This document shows positions 43,099 through 46,737 of a stretch of 46,737 bases of DNA, piece after piece. This stretch comes from Pirellulaceae bacterium (GTDB lineage: Bacteria; Planctomycetota; Planctomycetia; Pirellulales; Pirellulaceae): contig JAGFJK010000195.1 of assembly GCA_024102795.1 (NCBI GenBank), forward strand, positions 1-46,737, given 5' to 3'. The notes below the pieces were generated by a model. That model worked only from the letters and a program-made list of their open reading frames with translations, ran no database searches and had not been told where the DNA came from. Numbering within the stretch: the first letter of the stretch is position 1; each line of letters opens with the position of its first letter. Both the position numbers and the translations under genes were made by a program.

Positions 43099-46000
43099 AT
43101 GAACGAACGAGCGATCTTCGATACGGCCTTGGACCTGGAGGACGAGCAACAACGCAGCGCGTACCTGGACGCGGCCTGTTCGGGCGATAGCCAACTTCGG
43201 CAGCACATCGACCGCTTGCTGGACGCCTGCCCTCGACTGGGATCATTCCTCGAACACCCGCCGCGACCGGAGTTGCCGGCCGTGCCGCCGGAGCGCCCGG
43301 GCGAATGGATCGGCAACTACAAACTGCTGGAGCAGATCGGGGAGGGTGGCTTCGGCGTGGTGTACCTGGCGGAGCAACAGCAACCGGTCCGCCGCCCGGT
43401 TGCCCTGAAGATCATCAAACCAGGCATGGACTCGCGAGCCGTGATTGCCCGGTTTGAAGCCGAACGCCAGGCGCTGGCCATGATGGACCACCCGAATATC
43501 GCCCGCGTGCTGGACGCGGGGACCACACAGTCGGGGCGGCCCTACTTCGTGATGGAACTGGTGCGCGGCGCGTCCATCACCGACTATTGCGATCAAAACC
43601 GGCTGACGCTGGTCGAGCGATTGCGGTTGTTCGTGCCCGTTTGCCGAGCGATTCAGCACGCTCACCAGAAGGGCGTGATCCACCGAGACATCAAGCCCTC
43701 GAACGTGCTGGTGTCGCTGTGTGATGGCAAGCCCGTGCCGAAGGTCATCGACTTTGGAGTCGCCAAGGCGGTCAGCCATCGGCTGGCCGATGAGACCCTG
43801 CGCACGTTGCACGGCCAGATCATCGGCACTTTGGAGTACATGAGTCCCGAACAGGCGGAAACGGGCAGCCTGGACATCGACACGCGCAGCGACGTCTACT
43901 CGCTGGGCGTGCTGCTTTACGAGTTGCTCACCGGCTCCACTCCCCTGCCGCGGGCCCGGCTTGCCAACGCCACCTGGGACCAGGTCCTGAGGCTGATCCG
44001 CGAACACGAACCGGCCACTCCCAGCCAGCGGCTCAGCCAATCGGGAGACGCGCTGCCGGACATCTCGGCGCAGCGGCGGACCGAGCCGCGGCGGCTGGCC
44101 GCGCTGGTCCGCGGCGAACTGGACTGGGTGGTGATGAAGGCGCTGGAGAAAAGCCGCAATCGGCGGTACGCCACGGCGCTGGATCTGGCGGCCGACGTGG
44201 AACGATATCTGAGCCACGAACCGGTCACGGCCTGCCCGCCGTCCTGGGTGTACCGGTGCCGGAAGCTGGCCCTGAAACACGCTCGCCTGGTCCTGCCCTT
44301 GGGCGCGCTAATCCTGGTGCTGCTGGTGGCGGGTCCCGTGAGCATCTGGCAGGCGATTCGCGCCACGCGGGCGGAGGTGGCGGTTCGCGGCCAGCGCGAC
44401 GCGGCGCAACGGGCCACTGGCGACGCAGACCTGGCGCGGCGCGAACTGTGGGCCGCTTATCGCCAATTGGCCGCCGAACAGCAACGGACGACCCGCCTGC
44501 GCGACGTGGCCGTGCGCAACGAAGCCCGCCTGGCCGCCGAAAAGGGCGAGAACTTCGTGCAGCGCGGCGAGCTGCGGGAAGGCTTGCTCTGGCTGGCGAC
44601 TTCCTTGAACAAGCTGCCCGCGGAAGAGACCGCACTGAGGCGGGCCATCCAAGCTAATCTGGCGGCGGTCCTCGACGACATGCCCCGACCCCTGCTGTCC
44701 TCTCCGCTGAAAACCGGCGAGGGCGCCCATCTGGACTTCCGGACGGAAGTCGGCCAGCCGGAACTGGCCCTGCTGGTGACGGTCGCCGGGCAACCGCCCA
44801 TTTCCCACGTCGCGAGCTGGAATGCGGGCGACGCCAGGTTCTCCACGCAAGCGCTGGGTGACGTTGTGGCACCGCGACTGGAGTCCCTTCGCTTCGGCGC
44901 GAGTGCCACTCGATTCGTCGGCCTGGCCCCTGGTGCCGAAATCGTGTTTGGAGACTTGAACCTGCCGGTCAGTCGTTACCAGCGGTATCCGTGGAGCGGA
45001 GCGGGCTTCTCGCAACTGTTCGTTAATGCCCGGCGCGATCGCTTGCTGGCGATCTGCTGGGAGCCACAGCGAGTGGAACTGTTCGACCTGCATGCGGGCC
45101 AGCGGATCAGCGACCCCCTGGCGCCGGAGGCCGGGCAGTTCCAGCCGCCTCGAAGCGGCGATGGACCATTCAGCTCCGACGGGTCCAGCTTTGCCCTGCT
45201 CCGGCAAGTTCCCGAGTTGGCGGACGACGGGCAGCCCGCCACCGGGCTGCTCCTGCATCGCTGGCGGGCCGACGACGGACAGCCGCTGGGCCCGGCGACT
45301 CGGTTGCCTCCGGGCGACGGCTGGCGGCCCGAGTATCCGATTCGCATCGGACCGCGAGCGGCGACCCTGGTGCGTTACGTTCAAGACTCGACGTCGCGCG
45401 CGCCTCGCTATCAACTAAGTAACGCGACGACCGGCGACGCCATCGGTGACGCGTTTGGCGACGCCACGGGACTGACCGCGATGGCCCTGGCCCCCGACGG
45501 CCTGGTGCTGGCCGCGGCGGCCGGCCAGCCGGGATTGCAGTGCACCACGATCCGGCTCTGGAACTTGGCGCGGCCCGGCGATCTGCTGGGTACGTTTTCG
45601 GTGCCGGCGTCGGTGAGCACTCTGCGATTCGGGCCCGATGGCCGCACGCTATTCTTGGCGGGACGCTCCCCGGCCGCCATCTGGTCCGTGCCCGAGCCGC
45701 GTGCGACGCGTCAGATTTTGCCTCACACCTCGCCGCTGGAGTCGGTTGAGGTCAGCCGCGATGGTCAGACCGTGCTGACGATCACCGGGGGGCACGCCGC
45801 GCGGTGGTCGGCGACCACGGGGGAACTGCTCGGACACCCGCTCCCCTTGCCGCACAGCGACTCGGCGGCCAGCCTGCCGGCGGCATTTCGGCCGGACGGA
45901 CAGCAGTTGGTCATTGCCGAAGGGGCCGACGTCCATCGCCTGGACGCGGACAGCGGGTTACCGGCCGGCTCGCCCCTCCGCGCGCCCCACCATGTGGTCC

Positions 46001-46737
46001 GGGTGGCCTACAGCGCCGACGGCCAGCGCATCCTCTGCGTGTGCAGCGTCGACGAGACCAAGGGCGAAGTCCTGGTGTACGACGACCAGACGGGCCGCCC
46101 CGTCGGCAGCCCCGTCCCGTTGCTGGCCGTGTTTTCGCCCGACAAGCAAGCGCTTCGGCGAGGCGGCGCGGCGATCTCGCCCGACGGGAGAACCGTGCTG
46201 GTGACCGACCGCCTGGACCGCCTGCGGATCTGGCCAGTGGATGGCCAAGGCGAGCCGCGGGGAGCGATTCCGACCCGCGGCGAGCTTTCCGACGTGCGGT
46301 TCACTCCCGACGGAAACCGCGTGCTGACCGTCACCGGACAGCACCTCATCGAATTCTGGGATGCACCGGCGGGCTCGCGCGTTGGCCGCCCCGCCTTGTT
46401 GGATCTCCCGGTGCGCGCCGTGGCGATCAGCCGCGATGGCCGGCTGCTGGCCACGGCCCACGGCGACACGCTGACCTGCCGCTTCGTGGAAACCGGCGGT
46501 ATCCTCGGCAGGCCGTGGCGGGTGGCCGACGTGACGTCGCTGTGTTTTTCGGACGACGGTCAAACACTCTACGCGGGACTGGCGACCGGGCTGGTGCGGG
46601 CGTTTCGCGTGTCGCATTCCATTCCCGCGGAAGCGTTGGTCCTGGACCATGCGGAAACCACTACCGGCAGCCGGTTGACCGACGACGGCATTCTGGAGGA
46701 CTTGCCGGCCGCGGCGTGGCGCGAGCGCCTGGTCAGG
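43099..46737 (+). CDS. Ser/Thr kinase with transmembrane helix and WD40-like half (cut by edge)
   Basis: The frame from ATG 43099 runs open to the window end, 1213 codons. Residues 1-70 are a helical lead typical of these kinases (AIFDTALDLEDEQQRSAYLD). The kinase domain (about 74-375) has an intact glycine loop IGEGGFGVVYLAE, Lys104 in VALKIIK, HRDIKPSN (Asp197), VIDFGVAKA and GTLEYMSPEQA. A membrane helix lies near 397-417 (LVLPLGALILVLLVAGPVSI), followed by a coiled-coil-like stretch with Arg/Ala/Glu. The remaining 750 residues are WD40-like beta-propeller repeats (VEVSRDGQTVLTITGGHAAR, VRFTPDGNRVLTVTGQHLIE), likely outside the membrane as a sensor. It is paired with the ECF sigma gene 34 bases upstream. 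Confidence 0.9.
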   Translation, partial: MNERAIFDTALDLEDEQQRSAYLDAACSGDSQLRQHIDRLLDACPRLGSFLEHPPRPELPAVPPERPGEWIGNYKLLEQIGEGGFGVVYLAEQQQPVRRPVALKIIKPGMDSRAVIARFEAERQALAMMDHPNIARVLDAGTTQSGRPYFVMELVRGASITDYCDQNRLTLVERLRLFVPVCRAIQHAHQKGVIHRDIKPSNVLVSLCDGKPVPKVIDFGVAKAVSHRLADETLRTLHGQIIGTLEYMSPEQAETGSLDIDTRSDVYSLGVLLYELLTGSTPLPRARLANATWDQVLRLIREHEPATPSQRLSQSGDALPDISAQRRTEPRRLAALVRGELDWVVMKALEKSRNRRYATALDLAADVERYLSHEPVTACPPSWVYRCRKLALKHARLVLPLGALILVLLVAGPVSIWQAIRATRAEVAVRGQRDAAQRATGDADLARRELWAAYRQLAAEQQRTTRLRDVAVRNEARLAAEKGENFVQRGELREGLLWLATSLNKLPAEETALRRAIQANLAAVLDDMPRPLLSSPLKTGEGAHLDFRTEVGQPELALLVTVAGQPPISHVASWNAGDARFSTQALGDVVAPRLESLRFGASATRFVGLAPGAEIVFGDLNLPVSRYQRYPWSGAGFSQLFVNARRDRLLAICWEPQRVELFDLHAGQRISDPLAPEAGQFQPPRSGDGPFSSDGSSFALLRQVPELADDGQPATGLLLHRWRADDGQPLGPATRLPPGDGWRPEYPIRIGPRAATLVRYVQDSTSRAPRYQLSNATTGDAIGDAFGDATGLTAMALAPDGLVLAAAAGQPGLQCTTIRLWNLARPGDLLGTFSVPASVSTLRFGPDGRTLFLAGRSPAAIWSVPEPRATRQILPHTSPLESVEVSRDGQTVLTITGGHAARWSATTGELLGHPLPLPHSDSAASLPAAFRPDGQQLVIAEGADVHRLDADSGLPAGSPLRAPHHVVRVAYSADGQRILCVCSVDETKGEVLVYDDQTGRPVGSPVPLLAVFSPDKQALRRGGAAISPDGRTVLVTDRLDRLRIWPVDGQGEPRGAIPTRGELSDVRFTPDGNRVLTVTGQHLIEFWDAPAGSRVGRPALLDLPVRAVAISRDGRLLATAHGDTLTCRFVETGGILGRPWRVADVTSLCFSDDGQTLYAGLATGLVRAFRVSHSIPAEALVLDHAETTTGSRLTDDGILEDLPAAAWRERLVR

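Overview
The window is GC-rich and reads as a Planctomycetota chromosome, most likely a Pirellulales-type organism. The evidence is the combination of planctomycete-typical families: the PVC small basic protein, DUF1549/DUF1553 and DUF1501 partners, a DUF1559 pseudopilin-like protein, a LEPR-XLL surface protein with a dockerin-like tail, an ECF sigma factor of the TIGR02999 type next to a large Ser/Thr kinase, and short palindromic repeats in the intergenic gaps. Both edges cut genes: an FtsK amino terminus on the left (minus strand) and a kinase with a sensor-like carboxyl half on the right (plus strand). Family assignments come from reading the translations; no database search was possible.

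Layout. 1-13213 is almost entirely minus strand: partial ftsK; a small basic protein gene overlapping a LarA-like racemase gene; then an operon reading rpe, a histidine-phosphatase-like pseudoenzyme, accD and an atypical kinase; then a sugar-metabolism block (M42-like peptidase, phosphomannose-isomerase-like cupin, TIM-barrel isomerase, Gfo/Idh/MocA oxidoreductase, ACP-phosphodiesterase-like protein, second TIM-barrel isomerase) that runs into scpB. A DUF4432 mutarotase-like gene lies divergently at 13377-14546.

14560-19512 is a minus-strand cluster of ABC ATPase, FtsX/MacB-type permease, a secreted CPFC protein and two DUF3299 proteins. It resembles the zinc-responsive ABC/DUF3299 operons of proteobacteria and is the best candidate here for an undescribed system. 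It is followed upstream by smpB, then an ABC-2 exporter set (ATPase, 621-residue permease, 584-residue anchored protein with a hexapeptide-repeat tail).

25345-29684 holds folC facing an S41 protease gene and a polytopic membrane protein gene. 29921-37669 is a plus-strand run: DUF1549/DUF1553, DUF1501 and two periplasmic amidohydrolase-type genes, one of them a tandem fusion. 37829-43064 holds a DUF1559 gene with a clear intrinsic terminator, a REP-like hairpin array, a LEPR-XLL/CAP/dockerin surface protein, an HNH endonuclease, and the sigma factor that precedes the edge-cut kinase.

Recurrent oddities are enzyme folds with missing catalytic residues (phosphatase-like protein, amidohydrolase module, kinase) and several palindrome families whose stem changes are compensatory, which argues that the hairpins are maintained.
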